From Clostridiaceae bacterium (GTDB lineage: Bacteria > Bacillota > Clostridia > Oscillospirales > QAMX01), in the NCBI GenBank assembly GCA_016297585.1, contig JAEDGJ010000002.1, forward strand, positions 1 through 61,337: a stretch of DNA of 61,337 nt. The letters are read 5' to 3'. This document shows positions 35,334-44,836 of this stretch, piece after piece. Each line of letters starts with the position of its first letter. Position 1 is the stretch's first letter. A model generated the notes under the pieces. It saw only the letters and a list, made by a program, of their open reading frames with translations. It had not been told where the DNA came from and ran no database searches. The translations under genes and the position numbers were made by a program.

Positions 35334-38063
35334 ATGCCCGGACTCTTCCAGAAGCTTTTCGGCACCCATTCCGACCGCGAGATCAAGCGCATCGAGCCGG
35401 TCGTCCGCAAAATCGAGTCGCTGGCCGACGAATACGGACGGAAAACCGACGCCGAGCTGCGCGAAAAGACCGCGGAGCTGAAAAGCCGCTACCAGAACGG
35501 CGAAACGCTCGACGACCTGCTGCCCGAGGCGTTTGCCAACGTCCGCGAGGCCGCGACCCGCGTCCTCGGCGAGACGCCCTTCCATGTGCAGCTCATCGGC
35601 GGCATCGTCCTGCATCAGGGACGCATCGCCGAAATGAAGACCGGCGAAGGCAAGACCCTCGTCGCGACGCTGCCCGCCTACCTTAACGCCCTCACCGGCG
35701 AGGGCGTCCACATCGTCACCGTCAACGACTACCTCGCCCGCCACGGCTCCGAATGGATGGGCAAGGTCTACCGCTTCCTCGGCCTGACCGTGGGCCTGAT
35801 CGTCCACGATCTGACGAGCGAGCAGCGCCGCGAGGCCTATGCCTGCGACATCACCTACGGCACGAACAACGAGTTCGGCTTCGACTACCTCCGCGACAAC
35901 ATGGCCATCTACAAAAAGGACATGGTGCAGCGCGGCCACAGCTTCGCCATCGTCGACGAGGTCGACTCCATCCTCATCGACGAGGCGCGCACCCCCCTCA
36001 TCATCTCCGGTCAGGCCGAGGAAAGCTCCCCGCTCTACGGTCAGGCCGACGCCTTCGCCGCCACCTGCAAGGTGCTGCGCTTAAAGGAAGAGGACGAAAA
36101 GCAGGCGCAGGACGACATCGACGCCGACTACATCGTCGATGAGAAGGCGCGTACCGCGACGCTGACGCCGCAGGGCGTGCGCCATGCCGAGGAACGCTTC
36201 GGCGTCGAAAACCTGATGGATCCCGAGAACACCACCCTCGTCCACCACATCAACCAGGCCATCAAGGCGCGCGGCGTGATGCAGCGGGACGTCGACTACG
36301 TCGTCCGCGACAATCAGGTCATCATCGTCGACGAATTTACCGGCCGTCTGATGTACGGACGCCGCTATTCCGAGGGTCTGCATCAGGCGATCGAGGCCAA
36401 GGAAAAGGTCAAGGTCGAAAACGAGTCCCGCACCCTCGCGACGATCACCTTCCAGAACTTCTTCCGCCTCTACAAAAAGCTCTCCGGCATGACCGGTACC
36501 GCGCTGACCGAGGAGCAGGAGTTCCGCGCGATCTACAGCCTCGACGTCGTCGAGATCCCGACGAACCGTCCCGTCGCCCGCATCGACTATCCCGACACCG
36601 TCTACCGCACGAAGGCCGCGAAATACCGCGCCGTCGTCGAGCAGGTGCGCGAATGCGTCTCGCGCGGGCAGCCGATCATGGTCGGCACCGTCTCCATCGA
36701 GGTCTCCGAGCTCGTGTCCGCGATGCTCAAGAAAGAGGGCATCCCCCACGCGGTCTTAAACGCCAAACACCACGAAAAGGAAGCGCAGATCGTCGCGCAG
36801 GCCGGCAAGTTCGGCGCCGTCACGATCGCGACCAACATGGCCGGCCGCGGCACCGACATCAAGCTCGGCGGCAACGCCGACTACCTCGCCGAAAACGAGC
36901 TCTACAAGCGCGGCTACGCCGAAGAGGTCATCGCCGAGGCCACGGGCTTTGCCGACACGGAGGATCCCGTCATCCTCGAGGCGCGCGGCGTCTATAAGCA
37001 GCTCGTCGAGCAGTATTCCGTCGAGGTCCGCGAAAACGGCGACCGCGTCCGCGCGGCGGGCGGCCTCTTCATCCTCGGCACCGAGCGCCACGAGAGCCGC
37101 CGCATCGACAACCAGCTCCGCGGCCGTTCCGGCCGTCAGGGCGACCCCGGCGCGTCCCGCTTCATCCTCAGCATGGAGGACGATCTGATGCGCCTGTTCG
37201 GCTCCGAGCGCATCCAGAACATGATGGAGTCCCTCGGCATCGACGAGGACACGCCGATCGACCAGAAGATGCTCACCGGCGCGATCGAAAACGCGCAGAA
37301 GAAGGTCGAGGGACGCAATTTCGAATCCCGCAAGCGCGTCCTCGAATACGACGACGTCATGAACGTCCAGCGCCAGACCATCTACGGCCAGCGCCTGCAG
37401 GTGCTCAACGGCGAGGACTTAAAGCCCTCGATCGTCAAGATGACAAACGGCATCATCGACGACGCCGTCGCGGGCATCTTCGGCGACGCCAAGCACACGA
37501 CGCCCGAGGCGATCCTCGGCATCGGCCGCGAATGGGGCTATCTGTTCCCCGCGGGCACGCTCGAGGACGCGTCCCTCGCGGAGCTTGCGCAGGACGAGCT
37601 GTGCCGGAAGCTGCATGAGGCCGCCGCCGTCCGCTACGCGGAAAAGGAGGCCGAGATCGGCGAGCCCCTGATGCGCGAGGCCGAGCGCGTCTTCCTCCTG
37701 CAGACCGTAGACCGTCTGTGGATGGAGCAGCTCGACGCGATGCAGGAGCTGCGTCAGGGCATCGGCCTGCGCGCCTATGCGCAGCACGACCCCGTCATCG
37801 AATACAAGCGCGAGGGCTTCGAGATGTTCGAGGCGATGATCCGCGAGATCCGCGAGACCACCGTCCGCATCCTCTATAACCTCCGCCTGCGCAGCCGGGA
37901 GGAGCCCAAGCGCCAGCAGGTCGCCAAAATCACGACCGACACCCGCGGCGACGGCTCCGAGCGCCCCCATCCCGCGCGTCATAAGGAAAAGCCCGGCCGC
38001 AACGACCCCTGCCCCTGCGGCTCCGGCAAAAAATACAAGAAATGCTGCGGGCGGAACGAATGA
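35334..38063 (+). CDS. secA: Preprotein translocase ATPase SecA
   Basis: A 909-residue full-length SecA. Walker A MKTGEGKTL, DEAD-like DEVDSILIDEARTPL, the GTNNEFGFDYLRDNM stretch, NMAGRGTDIKLGG, QLRGRSGRQGDPGASRF and the helical scaffold (LWMEQLDAMQELRQGIGLRAYAQHDPVIEYKREGFEMFEAMI) are all present. The C-terminal zinc finger is CPCGSGKKYKKCC. It drives post-translational export through SecYEG. Its place between two sugar-isomerase genes, 18 and 59 bases away, is unusual. Confidence 0.97.
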   Translation: MPGLFQKLFGTHSDREIKRIEPVVRKIESLADEYGRKTDAELREKTAELKSRYQNGETLDDLLPEAFANVREAATRVLGETPFHVQLIGGIVLHQGRIAEMKTGEGKTLVATLPAYLNALTGEGVHIVTVNDYLARHGSEWMGKVYRFLGLTVGLIVHDLTSEQRREAYACDITYGTNNEFGFDYLRDNMAIYKKDMVQRGHSFAIVDEVDSILIDEARTPLIISGQAEESSPLYGQADAFAATCKVLRLKEEDEKQAQDDIDADYIVDEKARTATLTPQGVRHAEERFGVENLMDPENTTLVHHINQAIKARGVMQRDVDYVVRDNQVIIVDEFTGRLMYGRRYSEGLHQAIEAKEKVKVENESRTLATITFQNFFRLYKKLSGMTGTALTEEQEFRAIYSLDVVEIPTNRPVARIDYPDTVYRTKAAKYRAVVEQVRECVSRGQPIMVGTVSIEVSELVSAMLKKEGIPHAVLNAKHHEKEAQIVAQAGKFGAVTIATNMAGRGTDIKLGGNADYLAENELYKRGYAEEVIAEATGFADTEDPVILEARGVYKQLVEQYSVEVRENGDRVRAAGGLFILGTERHESRRIDNQLRGRSGRQGDPGASRFILSMEDDLMRLFGSERIQNMMESLGIDEDTPIDQKMLTGAIENAQKKVEGRNFESRKRVLEYDDVMNVQRQTIYGQRLQVLNGEDLKPSIVKMTNGIIDDAVAGIFGDAKHTTPEAILGIGREWGYLFPAGTLEDASLAELAQDELCRKLHEAAAVRYAEKEAEIGEPLMREAERVFLLQTVDRLWMEQLDAMQELRQGIGLRAYAQHDPVIEYKREGFEMFEAMIREIRETTVRILYNLRLRSREEPKRQQVAKITTDTRGDGSERPHPARHKEKPGRNDPCPCGSGKKYKKCCGRNE

Positions 38064-38122
38064 CGCTCCGCCCCGCGGCTCCCCTTTCCCCAGGATTATC
38101 ACACGATCGGAGGAACGGTAAC

Positions 38123-39007
38123 ATGTCCTATCCTGTCATCATGCACGTCAACTACTGCGAACAGGGGCAGTCCATCCGCGAAATCTGCGCGTTTGCCGCC
38201 AAATGCGGCTTTGACGGCGTCGAATTTCGCCGCAAACGCGTGAAAGTCGACGAAACGCCGCGCGAATACCTCGACGAGATCGCCCGGTGGACCCGCGAAT
38301 ACGGACACCGCTATGTCCTCTTCGGCGGTCCCGGCATCGACGCCATGACGCCCGACCGCGCCGCCCTGCGCCGCGAGATCGACGAGTACAAGGAATTCCT
38401 GACTCTCGCCGCCGAGCGCGTGCCGCTCTCCGTCATCAACTTCATGTCCGGCCCCCTGCGCGACCCCACGGTCTCTCCCTCCCGCCTCGCCTACCACCTG
38501 CACGGCTCCCATGCCGCGCAGAGCTGGCACTGGGAAGCCGCCGCCGAGATGTGCCGCGAGATCGCGGACTTCGCGCCGGACGTGAAATTCGCCTTCGAGA
38601 CCCACATGAACTACCTCCACGACCTCGCGGAGACCGCTTCCCGCCTCTGCGAGATGATCGACCGCCCCAACTTCGGCGTCAACCTCGACTACGGCAACAC
38701 GCAGTACTTCACCTGCCCCGTGCTGCCGCTGGAGGCCGCCATCGACCGCTGCGGAGAAAAGCTCTTCTACACCCACCTGAAAAACTGCTATCACGTTCCG
38801 CGTCTCGACACCCCCGACGCCCGCTTCCTCATCCCCTCCGGACTCGGCGAGGGCGCGATCAACCACCGCGCCTACCTCAAAAAGCTCCGCGACTCGGGCT
38901 TTGCGGGCTTTATCGGCATCGAAGCCCCCCGTGCGGGCGACCGGGAATGGTTCGCCGCGCAGGATCTCGCGTACATCAAAAGCGTTCTCGCCGATCTCGG
39001 CATGTAA
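38123..39007 (+). CDS. Sugar phosphate isomerase/epimerase-like TIM barrel
   Basis: A 294-residue xylose-isomerase-like TIM barrel. MSYPVIMHVNYCEQGQSIREICAFAAKCGFDGVEFRR at the start, FAFETHMNYLHD, GVNLDYGNTQYF and FYTHLKNCYHV carry the expected acidic and histidine ligands. The ATG follows TCGGAGG. It precedes an NahK-like kinase by 30 bases, so an amino-sugar or related carbohydrate is a reasonable but unproven substrate. Confidence 0.82.
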   Translation: MSYPVIMHVNYCEQGQSIREICAFAAKCGFDGVEFRRKRVKVDETPREYLDEIARWTREYGHRYVLFGGPGIDAMTPDRAALRREIDEYKEFLTLAAERVPLSVINFMSGPLRDPTVSPSRLAYHLHGSHAAQSWHWEAAAEMCREIADFAPDVKFAFETHMNYLHDLAETASRLCEMIDRPNFGVNLDYGNTQYFTCPVLPLEAAIDRCGEKLFYTHLKNCYHVPRLDTPDARFLIPSGLGEGAINHRAYLKKLRDSGFAGFIGIEAPRAGDREWFAAQDLAYIKSVLADLGM

Positions 39008-39037
39008 CCAATAAACTTTTCACGAGGTAAAAAGAAA

Positions 39038-40150
39038 ATGAAAGCACCGCTGACAGACGAACTCATCCGCGAAGCCATCGCAAACATCTCCTTTGAAGGG
39101 TCCCTTCTGCGCTACACCCCCTACGGCTCCGGCCACATCAACGACACCTTCGCCGTCTACTTCGGCTTCGAGGGCGCCACCCACCGCTACATCCTCCAGC
39201 GCATCAATACCGACATCTTCACCGATCCCGATTCCCTGATGGAAAACATCGTCGGCGTCACCTCCTACCTGCGCCGCGAGATCGAGGCGCGCGGCGGCGA
39301 CTATACGCGCGAGACCCTCAACATCGTCCCGACGCTCGACGGCCGTCCCTACTACCGCGATTCCAAGGGCGGCGCGTGGCGCGGCTACCTCTTCATCGAA
39401 AACGCGACGACCTTCGACACCGTCAAGGATCCCAAGGACTTCTACAGCGCCGCCCGCACCTTCGGCAAGTTCCAGAACCTCCTGCAGAATTACCCCGCCG
39501 CCACGCTGCATGAGACCATCGCGAAGTTCCATGACACTGCCAAGCGCTACCGCGACTTCGAAGCCGCCGTCGCCGCCGACAAGCTCGGCCGCGCCAAGGA
39601 TGTCGAAGCCGAGATCGCCTTCGTCCGCGCCCACGAGGCCGACACCCACGTCCTCGTCGACGCGCTTGCCGCCGGGAAGCTGCCCTTGAAGGTCACCCAC
39701 AACGACACCAAGCTCAACAACGTCATGATCGACGACGCGACCGGCGAAGGCATCGCCGTCATCGACCTCGACACCGTCATGCCGGGTCTTGCCGCCTACG
39801 ACTTCGGCGACAGCATCCGCTTCGGCGCGTCCACCGCCGCCGAGGACGAAAAGGACCTCGACCGCGTCCGCATGGACATCAGCCTCTACGAGATCTACCT
39901 GAAGGGCTTCCTCGAGACGGCGGGCGACGGCCTCTCCGACGCCGAAAAGAAGTCCCTGCCGATGGGCGCCAAGCTGATGACGCTCGAATGCGGCATGCGC
40001 TTCCTCGCCGACTACCTCGAGGGCGACGTCTACTTCCGTCTGCACTACCCCGAGCAGAACCTCGACCGCTGCCGCACCCAGTTCAAGCTCGTCGCCGACA
40101 TGGAGCGCCAGTGGGCCGAGATGGAAGCCCTCGTGGAGAAGTACGCGTGA
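39038..40150 (+). CDS. N-acetylhexosamine 1-kinase-like phosphotransferase (APH fold)
   Basis: A 370-residue aminoglycoside-phosphotransferase-fold kinase. YGSGHINDTFAVYF is the nucleotide loop, VTHNDTKLNNVMID the catalytic loop with Asp, and AVIDLDTVMPGLAAYDFGDSIRFGASTAAEDEKDL the metal site and following helix. This HNDTK/DLDTVMPG pattern matches the bifidobacterial NahK group, which phosphorylates GlcNAc/GalNAc at C1 during lacto-N-biose and galacto-N-biose salvage. No phosphorylase or UDP-transferase partner is in the window, so specificity is inference. The stop overlaps the next start (GTGA). Confidence 0.82.
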   Translation: MKAPLTDELIREAIANISFEGSLLRYTPYGSGHINDTFAVYFGFEGATHRYILQRINTDIFTDPDSLMENIVGVTSYLRREIEARGGDYTRETLNIVPTLDGRPYYRDSKGGAWRGYLFIENATTFDTVKDPKDFYSAARTFGKFQNLLQNYPAATLHETIAKFHDTAKRYRDFEAAVAADKLGRAKDVEAEIAFVRAHEADTHVLVDALAAGKLPLKVTHNDTKLNNVMIDDATGEGIAVIDLDTVMPGLAAYDFGDSIRFGASTAAEDEKDLDRVRMDISLYEIYLKGFLETAGDGLSDAEKKSLPMGAKLMTLECGMRFLADYLEGDVYFRLHYPEQNLDRCRTQFKLVADMERQWAEMEALVEKYA

Positions 40151-40914
40151 TCCGGCTTCCCGACCCCCGGCGCGTCTCCGACATGTTCGAAGGCAGGCAC
40201 GATACGCTCATCCGTGCCTGCCTTTCGGGCTTTTGCGGCGGCGTCTGGACGGACGACCCCGCGTCTCCCCGCTTTGCCGTGATGGTGTCGGCGGATTTCA
40301 CGTTTTTCGCGGGAATCCCCGACCACCGTGCCATAACGGAGTTTCCCTGGGACGCGACGGCGGGGTATTCGATCCTCGTGCCGCCCGACGGCGCGTGGGA
40401 CGCGCTGCTTGCGACCTGTCTGCCCGAGGGGACGCGCCCGTTTGAGCGCTACGCCATCCGGCATGAGCCGGACGCCTTCGACGAGGAAACGCTGCGCCGC
40501 TTTGTCTGCCCTGCGCCCTACGAGCTGCGCCGGTTTGACGAGGAGCTGTACCGCCGGAGCTTTGACGAGGCGTGGTCGCGCGATTTCTGCGCGAATTTCC
40601 GCGACTGGGAGCACTATGCCGCGCAGGGCGTCGGCTACGGCGCGCTGCTTGACGGGAAGCTCGTCTCCGGCGCGTCCGCCTACGCCGTCTATCCGGGCGG
40701 CGTCGAGCTGGAGGTCGATACCGAGGCGTCCCACCGCCGCCGGGGACTGGCCCGCGCCTGTGCCGCCGCCGCCATCCTCGACTGCCGCGCGCGGGGCATC
40801 TACGCGAGCTGGGACGCCGCAAATCCCGCCTCCGTCAAACTCGCGGAAAGTCTCGGGTATCATCTGCAGGGCAGCTACCGCGCCTTTTTCGCAAAAGCGC
40901 CGGCAGCGAACTGA
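40147..40914 (+). CDS. GNAT acetyltransferase (ZmaR-like, PF12746 type)
   Basis: A 255-residue protein with a GNAT domain in the C-terminal half: YGALLDGKLVSGASAYAVYPGGVELEVDTEASHRRRGLARACAAAAILDCRARG, then AANPASVKLAESLGYHLQGSY. The N-terminal half matches the GNAT_acetyltran family that includes ZmaR. The start is GTG at 40147 overlapping the kinase stop; a longer frame from 39988 would run through the kinase gene. Substrate unknown. Last gene before the terminator. Confidence 0.82.
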   Translation: MIRLPDPRRVSDMFEGRHDTLIRACLSGFCGGVWTDDPASPRFAVMVSADFTFFAGIPDHRAITEFPWDATAGYSILVPPDGAWDALLATCLPEGTRPFERYAIRHEPDAFDEETLRRFVCPAPYELRRFDEELYRRSFDEAWSRDFCANFRDWEHYAAQGVGYGALLDGKLVSGASAYAVYPGGVELEVDTEASHRRRGLARACAAAAILDCRARGIYASWDAANPASVKLAESLGYHLQGSYRAFFAKAPAAN

Positions 40915-40948
40915 GTTTTCCCGCGAAAAATTGCATATATGCCGCATA

Positions 40949-40983
40949 ATCCGCAGACCGCACGCCGGTCTGCGGATTTTTTG
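40949..40983 (+). terminator. Terminator after the GNAT gene
   Basis: 12-bp perfect stem ATCCGCAGACCG / CGGTCTGCGGAT, then six T. It separates host genes from the phage cassette. Confidence 0.93.
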
Positions 40984-41090
40984 TTGCCGTTTTTCAGGGG
41001 AATTTTCGCGGAATACGCGCGGAAAACCGGCGGAGCGCCGCGGGAGAAAACGCGGAGAAACCCGGGGCGACAAAACGCGTTTTTCCGTGC

Positions 41091-41096
41091 TATACT
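41091..41096 (+). promoter_or_regulatory. Possible -10 box of the phage cassette
   Basis: TATACT with no good -35 (GCGACA at 18 bases). Only promoter-like element seen between 40984 and 41161. Confidence 0.4.
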
Positions 41097-41161
41097 GGTA
41101 TCGCCGGGAGGGAAAAGCACCGCGTTTCCCCCAATTTTGAATGAAAGGAGGCATCCGCCCC

Positions 41162-41332
41162 ATGCCCGCTACGCTCGACCGGATCCGCGAGTTCTGGACG
41201 TCCATCCTCGACGATGAGGAGGCAAAGCTCGCCGACCGCATGAAGGCCGCCGAAAACCTCGCGCGCCTGCTCGATCCCCGCGACTCGGAGGAGCAGGACG
41301 CGCCCGACCGTCTCGTCGTGGTCTACCGGTGA
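41162..41332 (+). CDS. Small phage protein, possible terminase small subunit
   Basis: A 56-residue acidic protein, MPATLDRIREFWTSILDDEEAKLADRMKAAENLARLL. The pattern of an Asp/Glu-rich turn followed by RMKAAENLA resembles the first helices of phage terminase small subunits but the protein is much shorter. AAAGGAGG precedes the ATG and the stop overlaps the large-terminase start (GTGA). Role inferred from position. Confidence 0.6.
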   Translation: MPATLDRIREFWTSILDDEEAKLADRMKAAENLARLLDPRDSEEQDAPDRLVVVYR

Positions 41333-42693
41333 CCGGAACCGTGACCGCCCCGGACGGCGCGCGCGAGCTGCTCGTGCCCGCCAACGCCGTCTTCGCGCCG
41401 GTGCACCGCTCCCGCTGCCGCTATGTCGTCCTGCGCGGCTCCGCGGGCTCCGGAAAGAGCGCCGACACCGCGCAGAGCTACATCCTGCGCCTGCTTGCGG
41501 AGCCCGGCCGAAACCTGCTGTGCGTTCGCAAAATCGACGACGCGAACCGCTCCTCCACCTTCTCCGAGCTGGTTTCCGCCATCACCCGCATCGGCGTCTC
41601 CCGGTACTTCGACACCACCCACTCCCCGCTTTCCATCACCTGCCGCAAAAACGGCAACACCGTCCTCTTCCGCGGCCTGCTCGACGAGCGCCAGCGCGAA
41701 AAGCTCAAAAGCATCACCTTCCCTCACGGCAAGCTGACCGACATCTGGATCGAGGAGGCGACGGAGCTGGAGGAGGCCGATCTCGACATGCTGGACGACC
41801 GCCTGCGCGGCGAACTGCCGGAGGGGCTCTTCTACCAGATCAAGCTCACCTTCAACCCCGTCTCCATCAACCACTGGCTCAAGCGGCGCTTCTTCGACAC
41901 CCGCGACCCGTCCGTTTTCACCCATCAGTCCACCTACCTCGACAACCGCTTCCTCGACCCGGACTTCCACGCGCGCATGGAGCGCCGCCGCGTGCAGGAT
42001 CCCGACGGCTACCGCGTCTACGGCCTCGGCGAGTGGGGACTCTCCGGCGGGCAGTACTTCTCCGAATGGCGCGACGCGCTCCATGTCGTCGAGCCGTTCC
42101 CCATCCCCGACGGCTGGCGGCGCTACGTCAGCTTCGACTACGGGCTCGACATGCTCGCGGCCTATCTTTTCGCCGTCGACCCCGCCGGCCGCGCCTACGC
42201 CGTCCGCGAGCTGTACCGGAGCGATCTCATCATCTCCGACGCCGCGCACGCGCTCCGCGAACGGCTCCTCGACGGCGGCGTCTACCAGATCTTCGCGCCG
42301 CCCGACCTCTGGAACCGCCGTCAGGACACCGGACTCTCCGCCGCCGAGCTGTTCGCGCAGTACGGCGTCCCCCTGACCCGCGCCGACAACGACCGCGTCT
42401 CCGGCTGGCTCAACCTCCGCGAATGGCTCAAGCCCGTGCGCGACGAATTCGGACGCGAGACCCCCTCCCTGCGCATCTTTTCAAACTGCGAAAACCTCAT
42501 CCGCACCCTCCCCGCGCTCCGCCGCGACGCCAAAAACCCCTCCGACGTGTCCGACACGCCCCATGAGCTGACCCACGCGCCCGACGCGCTGCGCTACTTC
42601 CTCGCCGGACGCCCCTGCCCCGCGGCTCTTCCCGCCCCGGAGGCGGAACGTCTGTACCGAAACCGCTTCGCGGATTCGAAAACCCGTTTTTGA
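41329..42693 (+). CDS. Phage terminase large subunit (PBSX-type)
   Basis: A 454-residue packaging ATPase-nuclease. Walker A GSAGSGKSADTAQ, Walker B DIWIEEATELEEADLD and the RNase-H-like nuclease start VSFDYGLDMLA with later DAAHALRERLLDG are visible. It would cut and pump phage DNA into procapsids. Start is GTG 41329, coupled to the preceding gene. Intact. Confidence 0.9.
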   Translation: MTGTVTAPDGARELLVPANAVFAPVHRSRCRYVVLRGSAGSGKSADTAQSYILRLLAEPGRNLLCVRKIDDANRSSTFSELVSAITRIGVSRYFDTTHSPLSITCRKNGNTVLFRGLLDERQREKLKSITFPHGKLTDIWIEEATELEEADLDMLDDRLRGELPEGLFYQIKLTFNPVSINHWLKRRFFDTRDPSVFTHQSTYLDNRFLDPDFHARMERRRVQDPDGYRVYGLGEWGLSGGQYFSEWRDALHVVEPFPIPDGWRRYVSFDYGLDMLAAYLFAVDPAGRAYAVRELYRSDLIISDAAHALRERLLDGGVYQIFAPPDLWNRRQDTGLSAAELFAQYGVPLTRADNDRVSGWLNLREWLKPVRDEFGRETPSLRIFSNCENLIRTLPALRRDAKNPSDVSDTPHELTHAPDALRYFLAGRPCPAALPAPEAERLYRNRFADSKTRF

Positions 42694-42734
42694 TCCCGCG
42701 CCAATCCAATCCGAAAGGAGAGACATCATCCCCC

Positions 42735-44324
42735 ATGACCCCTGTCTACCGCACCCGGGAGCAGCGGCAGCAGACGGCGCTTGCCCTGCTGTCCGTTTCC
42801 GCCGCCGAACGCGAGCCGGCGGAAGCGCGCTGGAACCTCGTCCGCGACTACTACGAGGGACATCACCGCACGCAGGACGAGATCGCCGAAAGCTGCCGCG
42901 ACGCCGGCATCCCCTGGATCGCCGCCGTCTCGCCCGACGTGTACCTCCATGTGGAAAGCCAGATCACCGCCGCGTTCCCCGACTTTACCTTCCACGGCCG
43001 CGACGCGGCGCTCGACGACGCCCGTGCGCGCGAGCGCGAGTACCTCGTCCGCTACGTCGCCGACCACCAGAACCTCCCCGACCTCGCCCCGCTGCACGAG
43101 CGCCGCTGCATCCTCTACGGCACCGCCGTATGGAAGGTCTTCTGGGACGGCGCGGACGTCCGCGTCGTGTCCGTCGACCCCGCCGCCGTCTATCCCGACC
43201 CCACGGCGTCCCGTCTCGAGGACTGCGAGTATGTCAATTATGTCTACCGCCTCCCGCGGCGCGCCGCCGACCGGCTCTACGGCGGGGAGCTCGAGCTTCT
43301 GGGGCTGGACGCCTCGACGATGCCCGCCGCGGACGACGTGCCGGTCGGGAACGCGCTCCCGGACGACCGCGAGGACGGTACGCTGCCCGTCATCGAGCAC
43401 TGGTACCGCGACGACGCCGGCCGCATCGCCTGCTCCATCCTCCTCTCCGGCCGCGAGGTGCGCCACATCCCCGATTACTGGCGCGCCACCGCCTGCGGGC
43501 AGTTCCCCTTCGTCTTCCAGTACCGCGTCGCCTGCGACGAGCTGTGGGGACGCTCCGACATCGAGCCCGCGCTGCCGCTCGTCGACGCCGTCGACCGCGA
43601 GCTCGCCGCCTCCCAGCTCCAGAGCGCCTTTACCGGCTCGGACATCATCCTCGCCGAGCACGACGCCTTCTCGCAGAACCCCGAGCAGCGCCCCGGCGCG
43701 ATCTGGGAGCTAAAGCCCGGCGCCATCGGCAAGATCCGGCGGCTCGGCGGGCTCGGAAGTGCGGACAACCGTCTCGCGATGATCGACGCGCTGCGCGGCA
43801 TGATCCAGGACGCCGTCGGCAACTACGACACGAACCTCGGCAAGGAGCCCTCGAGGATGCTCTCCGCGACCGGGCTCGCGCAGCTGCTCGAGCGCGCCGA
43901 CATGCGCCGCGCGTCCAAAAAGGCCGAACGCCTGCGCGCCTACTCGCGCCTGTTCCGCCTGATCGACTGGACCGTCCTCGAGTTCTACGACGACCGCCGC
44001 GTGCTCCGGCTCGGCGGTCCCGACGGAGCGCCGGTGCTCTGCCGCTTCTCCCGCGACGCCTTCCGCGACGCGTCGGGCTACTTCCCCGTCGTCGACTGCA
44101 CCGTCACCGCCGCCGACGCGCTCGAGAACTCCCGCGCATTCACCCTCTCCGCGCTCGAGACGCTGCTTGCGCACGGCGTCACCCGCGAAAACTACCCGCT
44201 CTTCCTCTCGGCGCTCCGCACGCTCGACCTTCAGGACGCGGACAGCCTCCGCGAGCACTTCGAACGCGTCTTTTCCGCCCCGTCCGGGCCGGAAAGCGAA
44301 GAATCTTTGACAAAAAAGGAGTAA
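42735..44324 (+). CDS. Phage portal protein
   Basis: A 529-residue protein with portal-like features: a charged N-terminal part (RDYYEGHHRTQDEIAESCRD), a central region WGRSDIEPALPLVDAVDRELAASQLQSAFTGSD (the helical wing and stem), GKIRRLGGLGSADNRLAMIDALRGMIQDAVG and an extended C-terminal tail. Length is close to that of T7-type portals. ATG 42735 follows AAAGGAGAG by 14 bases. Call rests on size, order and these patterns. Confidence 0.82.
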   Translation: MTPVYRTREQRQQTALALLSVSAAEREPAEARWNLVRDYYEGHHRTQDEIAESCRDAGIPWIAAVSPDVYLHVESQITAAFPDFTFHGRDAALDDARAREREYLVRYVADHQNLPDLAPLHERRCILYGTAVWKVFWDGADVRVVSVDPAAVYPDPTASRLEDCEYVNYVYRLPRRAADRLYGGELELLGLDASTMPAADDVPVGNALPDDREDGTLPVIEHWYRDDAGRIACSILLSGREVRHIPDYWRATACGQFPFVFQYRVACDELWGRSDIEPALPLVDAVDRELAASQLQSAFTGSDIILAEHDAFSQNPEQRPGAIWELKPGAIGKIRRLGGLGSADNRLAMIDALRGMIQDAVGNYDTNLGKEPSRMLSATGLAQLLERADMRRASKKAERLRAYSRLFRLIDWTVLEFYDDRRVLRLGGPDGAPVLCRFSRDAFRDASGYFPVVDCTVTAADALENSRAFTLSALETLLAHGVTRENYPLFLSALRTLDLQDADSLREHFERVFSAPSGPESEESLTKKE

Positions 44325-44328
44325 TCGT

Positions 44329-44793
44329 ATGAATCCTTCCGAAATCGAAACCCGTCCGGCGGACGCCGCCCCGTCCGAACCGGAAAACGCCGTCCCGGAA
44401 ACGCCGTCCGCGCCGGAAACGCCGTCCCCGGCGGAAGCCCTTCCCGTCCCCGACGACGAAACGCTGCTTTCCCTCCTCGAGCCGCTCCGTGCCCGCTATC
44501 CCCGCCTCGACGGGGAGGCGCTGATCGCCTCCGACGCCTTCCGCGCCTACGGCGAGCGCGTCGGCTGGGACTCCCGCGAGCTCTCCGCAGGGCTCGGGGG
44601 ACTGCTCGACGGCGCGAGGGCGCTGGCGGATGCCGCCGAGCCGCCCGTGCCCCGCTCGACGGGCGCCTCCGCCGTCCGCCGCCGCCCGCTGCTCTCCCCG
44701 AGCCAGCAGCGCGACCTCGCCGACTGGAACCGCAGCTATCCCCAGTACAAAATGACCGAGCTCGAATACTTTTCCGCGCTCAAAAACAATTAA
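44329..44793 (+). CDS. Putative capsid scaffolding protein
   Basis: A 154-residue protein with a Pro/Glu/Ala-rich acidic N-terminus (about residues 10-45) and a helical C-terminus ending SQQRDLADWNRSYPQYKMTELEYFSALKNN. It lies between portal and capsid genes, the usual scaffold position. No sequence family recognised. Starts 4 bases after the portal stop. Confidence 0.6.
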   Translation: MNPSEIETRPADAAPSEPENAVPETPSAPETPSPAEALPVPDDETLLSLLEPLRARYPRLDGEALIASDAFRAYGERVGWDSRELSAGLGGLLDGARALADAAEPPVPRSTGASAVRRRPLLSPSQQRDLADWNRSYPQYKMTELEYFSALKNN

Positions 44794-44836
44794 AGCCCCG
44801 AATTCCCATCAAAAATTTTAAGGAGGAACCTTCCCT

